From NCBI GenBank assembly GCA_904830895.1, contig LR882958.1:1482001-1546000 (forward strand): 64,000 bases of DNA. The letters run 5' to 3'. Below the pieces are notes generated by a model that was not told the DNA's origin, made no database searches, and saw nothing but the letters and a program-made list of their open reading frames with translations. Below, piece after piece: positions 25,617 to 33,502 of this stretch (positions are counted from its first letter, which is position 1; each line of letters opens with the position of its first letter). The DNA is from Planktothrix rubescens CCAP 1459/22 (lineage in GTDB: Bacteria; Cyanobacteriota; Cyanobacteriia; Cyanobacteriales; Microcoleaceae). The position numbers and the translations under genes were made by a program.

Positions 25617-27673
25617 CCCACATTCCGCAGATAGGGGTCAAATTTTCCACTAATTCTAAAAAATAGAAACCTATTCCAATTTTTCGGTGAACTTCCGAGG
25701 CTTTACTATCAAATTATATAGCTAGTTTACCGCTATTTAACTAAACATAAATAATTACTATTTTTTAATAGAAATAGAACTCCATTTTTTTAATATATTT
25801 GTATTTTATCACCAAATTCTTTTCAGCCAAGAGTTCTCATCTTGACTCATAACTTAGATTTTTTACAACTATTTCCCCCTTTCTTTTAATCTTTATCCCC
25901 CAGGAATCATTAAATAGTATTGACAGCAATCTTTCCCTAAATGCTGCAATATTTCTTGACGTTCTTGGGTTAAGTTACTCACTTGGTTTTCTCCATTTAT
26001 CCTGACTAAATGCACCGCTTGGAACATTTGAAATATCCACCGCATCGTCGGTTTATTCGTTAATTTCTTGACCTGATTTCTTACCCCTTCTTGGGCTGTT
26101 TCTAATTGTTTTCTCAATTTTCTTTGAGCTAGGTTATACACTAACAAGCACAATCCCATTATCATCGCTATTGCTTCCACTCTCTCTGGTTTTTTCACGA
26201 ATACACTTGCTGTGAAAAATAACGGATCTTTTAAAAATCTAAATCCTCTCTCGTTACTTTGCTGCGCTTTGTATTCGGCTAATAGCTTTTCATTACTCAC
26301 CTCTTTCTTGTCTAATATATTTGTCGCTAATATAAATCTTCCGGCTTTGATTTTTTCCGCTTCTATCACTGATTCTCTAGGTTCTATCTCTCCTGTTACT
26401 TGATAAACTATTGTCTTTTCTTGATTCCCTTTTTCTGTTTTACTTTGGCTTTTTTTACTGGCTTTTTCTGTGCATTTTATTTCTTTTATTTCGTGATATT
26501 TCCACGAATCTGATAACATTTTTATCCCAATCTCTGCATCCGCTATGCAAGCATACTCTTGTTTCAATAGCTTCCGCAGTGATGCTTTGGCGTTCTCTAA
26601 CTGTTTTTCTACTTGCTCTGATATTTTTTTTAGGGCTGCTTTTTTCCTGGCTTCACTTTCTACTACTAACCATCTTTGTTTTATGTTTGCGTACTCACTT
26701 GATTTCGTTGCTATTCTATATCCTTTTATTTGACTCTGCTCCCATTCTTCCTCTTCTATCTCTACAATCTTATTTTGCGCTTCTTTTATACTTAATGGTA
26801 CTCTTGTTATCCATTTCATTCCTGCCATTGCTCCTATATTCTCTGCTGTGTATAATGCACTGTCTGCTACACATATTCCTTCAAATGTCCATTGCTTTTT
26901 AAATTCTTTTAGTCTTTCTACAAATACGCTTTTATCATCGGCGTTTCCGTCATCTATTTTTAGATATAATGGCACATCTCCGTCTCCGCTTACTACCATA
27001 TCTATTATAAATTGTTTCAGATCTGGTCTTTTATCTCTTGAGTATCCATGCACTATTTTTATGGCTTTCATTTCTTCTTCTATTTCCTGATTTTCTTCTT
27101 CTTTACTTTTGTATTCTCCCTCTACTGATATCGAACTGCTATCTAGGTGTACGCTTTCCTTTTCTACTTGGAATTTTTGGGCGGCTTTTAGGGCTATTGC
27201 TGTGAATAGATTTGTTGTTCCTACTTCATAATATTTATCTAATGCTCTCCCGATTCTGTCATCATTTAGTTGCTCTGCTATTACTCCTTCTCCTATTAAA
27301 TGTTCTGTTGCTTTCCCTACGAAAAAGTTCTCGAATAGGTACAGCGGCGCGCTCAAAAACCCTAATCCATTCAAAATCATTGCTTTCATTACCTGTCCTG
27401 GGCTTATGGCTTCTTTTCCTCTTAATCCCACTTTTTTATTCACTTCTTCTACTAATTCCATCTCATCTATTACGCCTGCTACTATTCCTAAATGGTCTAA
27501 ATTCACGATTTCTATCGCTTCTAGGGGGTTTTTCATATTTTTATTTGTTCAGCTACTCTAATTATTATTCTACATTGAAAATAGCCCAAATGATTGCCAT
27601 ATAATGATTTGGGCTTTTATTTATTCCAATTTAATTGGCAATTCAATTGGCTTAAATATCTGCGGAATGTGGG
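25617..27673 (-). mobile_element. IS1634-family element, copy A
   Basis: The element is 2057 bp with 17-bp terminal inverted repeats CCCACATTCCGCAGATA. TTAAAA duplicated on both sides (25611-25616 and 27674-27679) is the target duplication. It contains one full transposase gene on the minus strand. Copy B at 43012-45068 has the same length, the same ends and the same predicted protein, but opposite orientation. Confidence 0.93.
25893..27536 (-). CDS. IS1634-family transposase (copy A)
   Basis: The 547-residue protein has an N-terminal DUF4277-like region (IEIVNLDHLGIVAGVIDEM) and an IS4-type DDE core. VHLDSSSISVEGEY, CVADSALYTAENIG and the late RGFRFLKDPLFF segment supply the expected Asp, Asp and Glu/Arg regions. 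The middle part, with DGNADDKSVFVERLKEF, is typical of the IS1634 group. The frame is intact, so the element may be active. Confidence 0.9.
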   Translation of the reverse strand: MKNPLEAIEIVNLDHLGIVAGVIDEMELVEEVNKKVGLRGKEAISPGQVMKAMILNGLGFLSAPLYLFENFFVGKATEHLIGEGVIAEQLNDDRIGRALDKYYEVGTTNLFTAIALKAAQKFQVEKESVHLDSSSISVEGEYKSKEEENQEIEEEMKAIKIVHGYSRDKRPDLKQFIIDMVVSGDGDVPLYLKIDDGNADDKSVFVERLKEFKKQWTFEGICVADSALYTAENIGAMAGMKWITRVPLSIKEAQNKIVEIEEEEWEQSQIKGYRIATKSSEYANIKQRWLVVESEARKKAALKKISEQVEKQLENAKASLRKLLKQEYACIADAEIGIKMLSDSWKYHEIKEIKCTEKASKKSQSKTEKGNQEKTIVYQVTGEIEPRESVIEAEKIKAGRFILATNILDKKEVSNEKLLAEYKAQQSNERGFRFLKDPLFFTASVFVKKPERVEAIAMIMGLCLLVYNLAQRKLRKQLETAQEGVRNQVKKLTNKPTMRWIFQMFQAVHLVRINGENQVSNLTQERQEILQHLGKDCCQYYLMIPGG

Positions 27674-28186
27674 TTAAAAGCATTAAATACCACCTTTCAA
27701 ATGACCTACCAAAACGATAAATATTTTACGATTTGGTATGGGGTTTATGATTTCTCAACTCGAAAATTATTGTATTCTAGTGCTGGTCATCCCCCAGCTA
27801 TTTTGTTAACTGGCAAAGATCCCAAAAATCTCAAAATTGAAATGTTAAAAACCCGGGGAATGCCAGTTGGAATGTTTTTAGAAGCCGAATATATAGATGC
27901 AACCCACGATATTCCAGAATTCAGTAATCTTTATATTTTTAGTGACGGAGTTTATGAAATCCAACAACCGGAGAATACAATGTTGGGTTTAGATGGATTT
28001 ATCTCTATTTTAACAGAATATAATCATTTACAATCGAACACTTTAGAATTGGTCTTAAATACAGTTAAAAAATACAACGCTGATAATCCTTTTGATGATG
28101 ATTTCTCCTTACTAAAATTAACTTTTGATTAACCTTTTGCCCAGAATTACTGTCCAGACTTGTGACAGAAATGTAAAACTTAACCG

Positions 28187-28245
28187 AGGGTGAAATTGGG
28201 AAACACCAATCTGTTTGAATTCAGATTACCCCCCGTTTTCACCCT
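28187..28245. other. Branched hairpin between convergent genes
   Basis: AGGGTGAAA (28187-28195) pairs with TTTCACCCT (28237-28245). Inside it are TTGG...CCAA and AATCTG...CAGATT stems, giving a possible branched structure. It sits between the phosphatase pseudogene and the STAS gene. There is no T-run, so a terminator role is uncertain. Confidence 0.45.
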
Positions 28246-28248
28246 AAC

Positions 28249-28578
28249 TTATTGACCCAATTGAATAATCACTTCCAAAAATTTTTCTTGGTTTTCAAAA
28301 ATCTCGAATACCCGATCCATGCTGGTAAGTTCAAATAAAATCTTAATTTGCTCATTAATAGAGCAAACAAATAATTTACTTCCAGCCGCTCTCACTCCTT
28401 TCAAAGCTAAGACCAATGCACCCAAACCAGAACTATCCATAAACGTGACATCTTGGAAGTCAATTAATATGATCTTGGCTCCTTTTTCAACTAAAGCAAC
28501 AATATCCTGCCGAAATTGACTTGCTTTAGTGCCATCCAAAATCCCGTTAGGTTTAAGAATTTTAACATCAGAACTCAT
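28249..28578 (-). CDS. STAS-domain anti-sigma factor antagonist
   Basis: The 109-residue single-domain protein is of the SpoIIAA/RsbV type: ILDGTKASQFRQDI, IILIDFQDVTFMDSSGLGALVLAL with the phosphorylatable serine, and the SMDRVFEIF C-terminal helix. In the unphosphorylated state it would bind the RsbW-like kinase (24186-24605) and release its client. The REC-PP2C phosphatase expected to dephosphorylate it is broken between these two genes, so the pool may be biased towards the phosphorylated form. Confidence 0.88.
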   Translation of the reverse strand: MSSDVKILKPNGILDGTKASQFRQDIVALVEKGAKIILIDFQDVTFMDSSGLGALVLALKGVRAAGSKLFVCSINEQIKILFELTSMDRVFEIFENQEKFLEVIIQLGQ

Positions 28579-28679
28579 AGTTTTCTAAGGGTTGAACCCT
28601 CCATAAGACTCGCTCGACTCCGTTAGTATAGCTTTGAGTTGAACTCCATGCCAAATACATCCGTTTAACTCAAACACGC

Positions 28680-29342
28680 CTATACCGGACTGACCTTAGC
28701 GCGATAGAGCAGTTTACTTCCATATCGGTATCCAGTATATCGCACAATCACTGGTTCTCCGGGTTTAGCCGTTCCCTCCAAAAGCTGATGGAGATGGGGT
28801 TCATAGGGAACTTCTGCCCCAACAGGTGCGATCGCTTCTACTCCCCATTCTCCCATAAGCTGTTCTACCGGACTTACAAAACGTAATAATTTGACCGCCG
28901 GGAGTTGGGGATTTTCTTGAACGCGATACACCACCGTTGGCCATTGCAAGAGCCAAGACTCCAGGGTGTGCAGACTTTCCTGTTTCCACTCATCGAGCAA
29001 CACAGAGCGTTGTTGTTCTATCTGGGTTTGTAAACGTTGATATTCCTGTTCTAAATTCCCTTCAGAGGCTTTTTCTTCATCCGGGACAGAACCTGGAGCA
29101 AACACGGATAAGAGTTCCGTCAGGGAAATCTTTAAACCATGGCTAATTTTCAGCAAAACACCCACAGGGGTTTGCAGTGCAAGTCCCCGTCGCAGTCGAA
29201 TAATCTGTAACGGGGAAACCCCAGCATTTTGACTAAGTTCTTCTAGGCTAGAAACCCCCGCCCGTTGCATTAATTCCTGCAACTGGGAAGTATAATCAGG
29301 CAAAGCAGATTCACTCATTCTAAGTTTTAGTTCACGAGTCAT
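28680..29342 (-). CDS. Helix-turn-helix protein with coiled coil
   Basis: The roughly 220-residue protein has an XRE-like N-terminal HTH at about 20-75 (SSLEELSQNAGVSPLQIIRLRRG, then VGVLLKISHGLKISLTELL). A coiled-coil segment (YQRLQTQIEQQRSVLLDEW) and a C-terminal globular part of about 100 residues end in YRYGSKLLYRAKVSPV. A longer frame to 29393 would overlap dps, so the internal ATG at 29342 is preferred. It follows dps by 17 bp on the same strand, suggesting co-transcription. The C-terminal domain is typical of cyanobacteria and is not assigned. Confidence 0.7.
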   Translation of the reverse strand: MTRELKLRMSESALPDYTSQLQELMQRAGVSSLEELSQNAGVSPLQIIRLRRGLALQTPVGVLLKISHGLKISLTELLSVFAPGSVPDEEKASEGNLEQEYQRLQTQIEQQRSVLLDEWKQESLHTLESWLLQWPTVVYRVQENPQLPAVKLLRFVSPVEQLMGEWGVEAIAPVGAEVPYEPHLHQLLEGTAKPGEPVIVRYTGYRYGSKLLYRAKVSPV

Positions 29343-29359
29343 CTGCCATTGACGGCTCT

Positions 29360-29866
29360 TTAATTGCCTTGTAAATGGGATTCTAAGAACCACAAGCGCT
29401 GATCAATGGCGCGGGAAATTCCAGTATATAAATCGGCTGTATCCGCGTCGCCTAGTGCGCCTGTTTTATCAATGGCTTCTCGAACCATTTTGCCATAAGG
29501 AGCATAGCGATCGGCTAAGGCCACTACATAATCTTTATCATTGGCTAGATCTAAGGGAAATTCAGGTAAAATAGTGTCGGCAACCGCCATCCGAGCCGTT
29601 CCCATAGCTGTCCCTCCCAAAGCCGTCGCCCGTTCTGCAATTAAATCCACATATCCTTCTAATTCCGTTGCCATTTCATCAAACAACAAATGCAACTGAT
29701 AGAAATTAATCCCTTTGACATTCCAGTGAGCTTGTTTGACTTGGGTTTTTAAGTCTAGTGTTGTCGCTAAACTGTGATTAAGAATCTCGATAATTTCGGC
29801 GCGGGTAGCTTCGGGTAAATCAATTCGAGTCGCATAAAGACGTTGTTTACGGCTAGTTGTTACCAT
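29360..29866 (-). CDS. dps: Dps-family ferritin-like protein
   Basis: The 168-residue protein is in the Dps size range. Its ferroxidase-site residues are visible in QVKQAHWNVKGINFYQLHLLFDEMATELEGYVDLIAERA, where the His and the D...E pair bind iron at the dimer interface. Dps dodecamers oxidise and store iron using peroxide and protect DNA under starvation or oxidative stress. The promoter must lie in 29867-30070. The HTH gene follows closely downstream. Confidence 0.93.
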   Translation of the reverse strand: MVTTSRKQRLYATRIDLPEATRAEIIEILNHSLATTLDLKTQVKQAHWNVKGINFYQLHLLFDEMATELEGYVDLIAERATALGGTAMGTARMAVADTILPEFPLDLANDKDYVVALADRYAPYGKMVREAIDKTGALGDADTADLYTGISRAIDQRLWFLESHLQGN

Positions 29867-30076
29867 GATTGAAAATTCTCCTTTAAGGGTTTTATCGGAT
29901 TAAAAAAAATCAAAATAGACAATAAACTAAGGAAATGATATCGGATTTTAAACCTTTCTAAATCTGCCTCAAGCCAGATGTTTTTGCAGAGTCGATGCGA
30001 GAATACTTGGCTTTAAACCATTAAGTCGAGTCCTTTGATTAATGTAGTATAATTGAAACTATTTGTAACTTAAAGA

Positions 30077-30106
30077 TTGACAAAACTAGACGGTACAGTC
30101 TATGCT
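30077..30106 (+). promoter_or_regulatory. Candidate sigma-70 promoter
   Basis: TTGACA at 30077-30082 and TATGCT at 30101-30106 are separated by 18 bp. It points to the small ORF at 30158. Confidence 0.4.
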
Positions 30107-30157
30107 GATATTGTTACAAAAGTATACTGTTTAATCAATCCGCATGAGGGCGCACTT

Positions 30158-30271
30158 ATGGATATTATTTCTTTAGTAATCATTTTAGGTGTGGTTGTAG
30201 CATCGGATGAAATTCTCAACAATCAATTGAAAGTTTCAAAACGCTTGTTAGATTGGTTAGATAAACAATAG
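30158..30271 (+). CDS. Small putative membrane peptide
   Basis: The 37-codon frame begins with ATG at 30158, 7 bp after GAGGG. The product MDIISLVIILGVVVASDEIL is hydrophobic at the N-terminus, followed by a charged helix (KVSKRLLDWLDKQ). A plausible promoter lies 50 bp upstream. This could be a genuine small membrane protein, but coding status is not proven and no family is recognised. Confidence 0.4.
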   Translation: MDIISLVIILGVVVASDEILNNQLKVSKRLLDWLDKQ

Positions 30272-30437
30272 GGATCACGGATTTAAGAGGATTTCACGGA
30301 TTTCACGGATTTTGATCTGTGTTAATCTGCGTAATCCTTTTAAATCCGTGATAGGTAATGGGTAATAGTGATTTATTTTTTCACTAATAAATTAACTCTT
30401 GCACTGATAACTGATAACTGATGACTGATAACTGATT
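30271..30437. repeat. CACGGATTT repeat and heptamer STRR upstream of rca
   Basis: ATCACGGATTTAAGAGGATTTCACGG with its partial inverse (TTTTAAATCCGTGAT) spans 30274-30352. A second copy is at 38035-38082. Then ACTGATAACTGATAACTGATGACTGATAACTGA is a short tandem heptamer repeat that ends 4 bp before the rca ATG. Confidence 0.75.
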
Positions 30438-30441
30438 CAAT

Positions 30442-31680
30442 ATGTCTTATTATGTTTCGCCTCGTTTTCTCGATAAACTAGCAGTTCATATCACCAAAAA
30501 TTTCTTACAATTGCCTGGGGTGCGAGTTCCTTTGATATTAGGAATTCATGGCCGCAAAGGAGAGGGAAAAACCTTTCAATGTGAATTAGTTTTTGAAAAA
30601 ATGGGTTTTGAACCCGTGATGATCTCCGGTGGAGAATTAGAAAGTCCCGACGCGGGAGATCCGGCGCGTTTAATTAGATTACGGTATCGAGAAGCCTCGG
30701 AACAAGTGAAAGTCCGGGGGCAAATGTGCGCCTTATTTATTAATGATTTAGATGCGGGTGCAGGACGTTTTGATTCAGGAACCCAATATACCGTTAATAC
30801 TCAATTAGTTAATGCTACATTAATGAATATAGCGGATAATCCAACTAATGTACAATTACCCGGAAGTTATGATGCAACGCCCTTAAATCGGATTCCAATT
30901 ATCGTCACAGGAAATGATTTTTCCACCCTATATGCTCCTTTAATTCGGGATGGACGGATGGAAAAATTTTATTGGGAACCGACTAGGGAAGAACGCATTG
31001 GAGTGTTAAGTGGAATTTTCCCCACGGCGGAATTATCTCAACAGGATATTACCCAATTAGTAGATACTTTTCCTGAACAATCTATTGACTTTTTTAGTGC
31101 GGTGCGATCGCGGATTTATGATGAACAAATTCGTGATTTTATTCATAAATTGGGAGTAGAAAAAATTTCTAAACGAATTGTTAATAGTGCAGAAAAACCT
31201 CCCGAATTTCAAAATCCCAATTTTAAATTACCCCATTTAATTGAAATGGGTAAATTGATGGTAGGAGAACAAAAACGCATTCAAAATATGCGATTAGTTG
31301 AAGAATATAATCAATTTCGGACATTTAATAGTCAATTTGGAGTACCCTCAACCCAGGTAAATTCTGAAAATCCAATTAATTTACAGAACAAAATAGAACC
31401 AAATTCTGATGGTAAAAAATTACCAATTGAAGTTTTAGAACAAATTGATTATATTTTATCCAGTAGCTATCGTATTGGCTTAGAATATGCCGATAAACGT
31501 CGATTCAAAACCGGATCTTGGAATAGTTGTGGGTTAAATAGTAATGAATCAAAACCTAATATTATTCAAGGAATTGAAACCTGTTTAACCGAACATCCAC
31601 AGGATTATATTCGTTTATTAGGAATTGACCCCATTGTCAAGCGGCGAGTCATTGAAATGATCATTCAGAAACCAGAATAA
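30442..31680 (+). CDS. rca: Rubisco activase with SSU-like C-terminal domain
   Basis: The 412-residue protein has a AAA+ domain at about residues 30-290: Walker A GIHGRKGEGKTF, Walker B ALFINDLDAGAGR, a TGNDFSTLYAPLIRDGRMEKFYWEP sensor segment. A linker then leads to a C-terminal domain of about 85 residues (IDYILSSSYRIGLEYADKRRFKTGSWNS) that resembles the Rubisco small subunit and the SSUL modules of CcmM. Cyanobacterial activases of this form remodel inhibited Rubisco and are drawn into carboxysomes by the SSUL part. No rbc gene is in the window. A heptamer repeat replaces the normal leader. Confidence 0.93.
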   Translation: MSYYVSPRFLDKLAVHITKNFLQLPGVRVPLILGIHGRKGEGKTFQCELVFEKMGFEPVMISGGELESPDAGDPARLIRLRYREASEQVKVRGQMCALFINDLDAGAGRFDSGTQYTVNTQLVNATLMNIADNPTNVQLPGSYDATPLNRIPIIVTGNDFSTLYAPLIRDGRMEKFYWEPTREERIGVLSGIFPTAELSQQDITQLVDTFPEQSIDFFSAVRSRIYDEQIRDFIHKLGVEKISKRIVNSAEKPPEFQNPNFKLPHLIEMGKLMVGEQKRIQNMRLVEEYNQFRTFNSQFGVPSTQVNSENPINLQNKIEPNSDGKKLPIEVLEQIDYILSSSYRIGLEYADKRRFKTGSWNSCGLNSNESKPNIIQGIETCLTEHPQDYIRLLGIDPIVKRRVIEMIIQKPE

Positions 31681-31775
31681 GGGAAGATTTGTAGGCAAAA
31701 TTTAAGGATTTTAAGGATTTTATATTATATAAGTACCTAAACAAAATTAATTACACATCCTCCACCCTGTTCCCT

Positions 31776-31809
31776 CCCCCCCTAGCCCCCCGTGCACGGG
31801 GGGTTTGGG
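31776..31809. repeat. GC-rich CCCCCCGTGCACGGGGGG palindrome, interrupted
   Basis: This is a palindrome of the family also at 7705, 38242 and 47051. Its right arm continues at 33233-33255 beyond an ISAs1 element, which inserted within it. The rest of 31681-31775 holds no gene. Confidence 0.85.
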
Positions 31810-33232
31810 CAGGGCTGTTTCATGTTTGAAAATTATAGCCTACTTTTGGGTCATAATTCTCAAACATGATAGCTATTTTCCGAATAATTAATATTTCATA
31901 TAATTGCTATATTAATATTAATTATAGGAAATATCATTTAAACAGCATAAATATTCTTATTCCCTACGGAGTAAGACTTACATTCCCGATTTTTATCTAT
32001 TTTTCCTAAATTAATTGCTCTATTGTTTCAGTTTTAACTTTCGGATTAAGAGATAGCCACTAATTTCTCCCAATGATTTCCTAACCACCTTCTTCCCTCT
32101 GTTATTGACAAAAATCCTAAACCTCTGAAAATATTCAATCCTAGGGTGTTGAGCAGTGCCCAATTAGTCGCGGCTTGTACTTGATGAATTTTCATACTAT
32201 CCTCTTTAAATAACACATCTTTTACCCAATGAACTTGATTCTCAATCCCCCAATGCCCTTTAATTTTTTTGGAAAAAAAATCCGCCTTTTCCCAGATACT
32301 ACTTATATAATAAACCGTTTCTCTATAAGGCTTTTTTCCTCTGTATCCCCACCTTTCTACCTGAATTATACTTTGAATATGTTCCCAAGGGCTTTCAATT
32401 TTTATCGAATTTTTAAACACTGATACCCGACGAGTTATTTCTCGTCCATGACCCCTCTCTTTTTGAGTATCTATACTTTCAGCTTTCGTCGTTTTTGTAA
32501 TTTTTTCAATTTGATTATACAGTTTGATTTGATTCTTTTTAACCGCGATTAAATAATCGTTTTCACTCTCGATAATCTTTCGGACTGTGGTGACATTACA
32601 ATGTAACGCATCCGCAGTTATTAACTTTCCTTTTAGACCACATTCTTCTATTATCCCTTGGGCTACAGCTTGTTCTGAACCGGTTTTACTCTCGAACTTT
32701 TCCGTCGCTAATACTAATCCGGTTTCTTGACTAAATAGAGATACCATTATTACCATGTTTTGCTGCTGATTGCCTGGGTCTTTTACCGTACTTCTTAAAC
32801 TTTTTCCATCTATTGCTAATCCCTCTATTCCCTTTAATTTAGGAGAATTCTCTCTTGACCATTCTTTTACTATTTTGCTTAAATCCTTCTCGTCTACTCC
32901 TCTCATCACCCTCCTTATTGTTGAATAAGATGGCATTCCTTGGCTATAGATATTGAATGTTCTTTTCAGGATAACTTCGTTGGCTTTGACAAAATATTCC
33001 ATCTCTCGATATCCTTGATGCCCTGACATCACCCCTAAAACTACTACTAATAGCACTTCCCATAAACTATACCTTTTTCCCTGATTTTTTCGGAAATCCT
33101 TGACTTCTTTTAAATTTTCTATTAAACTTGTTAGCATCTTTATTTTAGAAAATAATGGCGGTCGCTCTCTATTTTATCAGGTAGCGATCGCTCTTTCTTT
33201 ACTCTTTTCCACCCGACTTTGAAACAGCCCTG
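31810..33232 (-). mobile_element. ISAs1-family insertion sequence, complete
   Basis: The element is 1423 bp with terminal repeats CAGGGCTGTTTCA at both ends. A 10-bp GGGGTTTGGG duplication flanks it (31800-31809 and 33233-33242). A single intact transposase gene lies on the minus strand. Confidence 0.92.
32046..33137 (-). CDS. ISAs1-family transposase
   Basis: The 363-residue protein has the N-terminal DDE_Tnp_1-associated segment (LKEVKDFRKNQGKRYSLWEVL) and the core motifs LAIDGKSLR, LITADALHCN and GHWGIENQVHWVKDVLFKED, giving the catalytic acidic residues. The frame is uninterrupted. The spacing from the left terminus is larger than from the right and shows no other gene. Confidence 0.93.
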   Translation of the reverse strand: MLTSLIENLKEVKDFRKNQGKRYSLWEVLLVVVLGVMSGHQGYREMEYFVKANEVILKRTFNIYSQGMPSYSTIRRVMRGVDEKDLSKIVKEWSRENSPKLKGIEGLAIDGKSLRSTVKDPGNQQQNMVIMVSLFSQETGLVLATEKFESKTGSEQAVAQGIIEECGLKGKLITADALHCNVTTVRKIIESENDYLIAVKKNQIKLYNQIEKITKTTKAESIDTQKERGHGREITRRVSVFKNSIKIESPWEHIQSIIQVERWGYRGKKPYRETVYYISSIWEKADFFSKKIKGHWGIENQVHWVKDVLFKEDSMKIHQVQAATNWALLNTLGLNIFRGLGFLSITEGRRWLGNHWEKLVAIS

Positions 33233-33248
33233 GGGGTTTGGGGGGGCT

Positions 33249-33502
33249 GTTCCCTCTCTCAACTAGGTAATTTATTTTGTGTAACTACTTAGCAACCGAC
33301 ATGACTATTAAGACAAAATATAGGTAGTAATTCCCGCCCACGCACCGAATCTATATCCTAAGCGTTATGGTAAATGCTATACAACTAATTTAAAATTGCT
33401 ATATAATATAGGAATCCTAAATAAATTCTAACGATTTCAGACCTTGATAAAATAACTAAAAGTTCATTACCCATTACCTCTCTTATCCTTTAACCAAATA
33501 CA
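33249..33502. other. Leader region of the first ftsH gene
   Basis: About 250 bp of AT-rich sequence with no gene. It presumably contains the ftsH promoter, but no clear boxes are seen. Confidence 0.4.

Larger units (their letters stand above)
24932..28132 (+). pseudogene. REC-PP2C (RsbU-like) phosphatase gene, frameshifted and split by IS1634
   Basis: The N-terminal receiver domain (FKILVIDDDVAILELLKRTL, phospho-acceptor in [11 protein letters not shown]) and the C-terminal PP2C phosphatase domain ([31 protein letters not shown]) are both recognisable. Two lesions break the frame. A run of nine T at 25163-25171 shifts the frame, and eight T would restore [17 protein letters not shown]. An IS element sits at 25617-27673 after codons NVLK. 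Without the element, one TTAAAA copy and one T, the frame is exactly 379 codons with the stop. In RsbU-type regulators the phosphatase dephosphorylates the STAS antagonist. Translation of the fragments alone would leave a receiver without the complete phosphatase. Confidence 0.92.

Noticed and set aside
25113-25634. A separate plus-strand frame that could be a stand-alone phosphatase fragment
   Set aside because: It is the second frame of the REC-PP2C gene after the T9 shift; its N-terminus is out-of-frame sequence and its end runs into the IS.
26212-27604. Long plus-strand frames inside IS1634 copy A, mirrored in copy B
   Set aside because: Antisense shadows of the transposase with low-complexity Leu/Ser/Phe composition.
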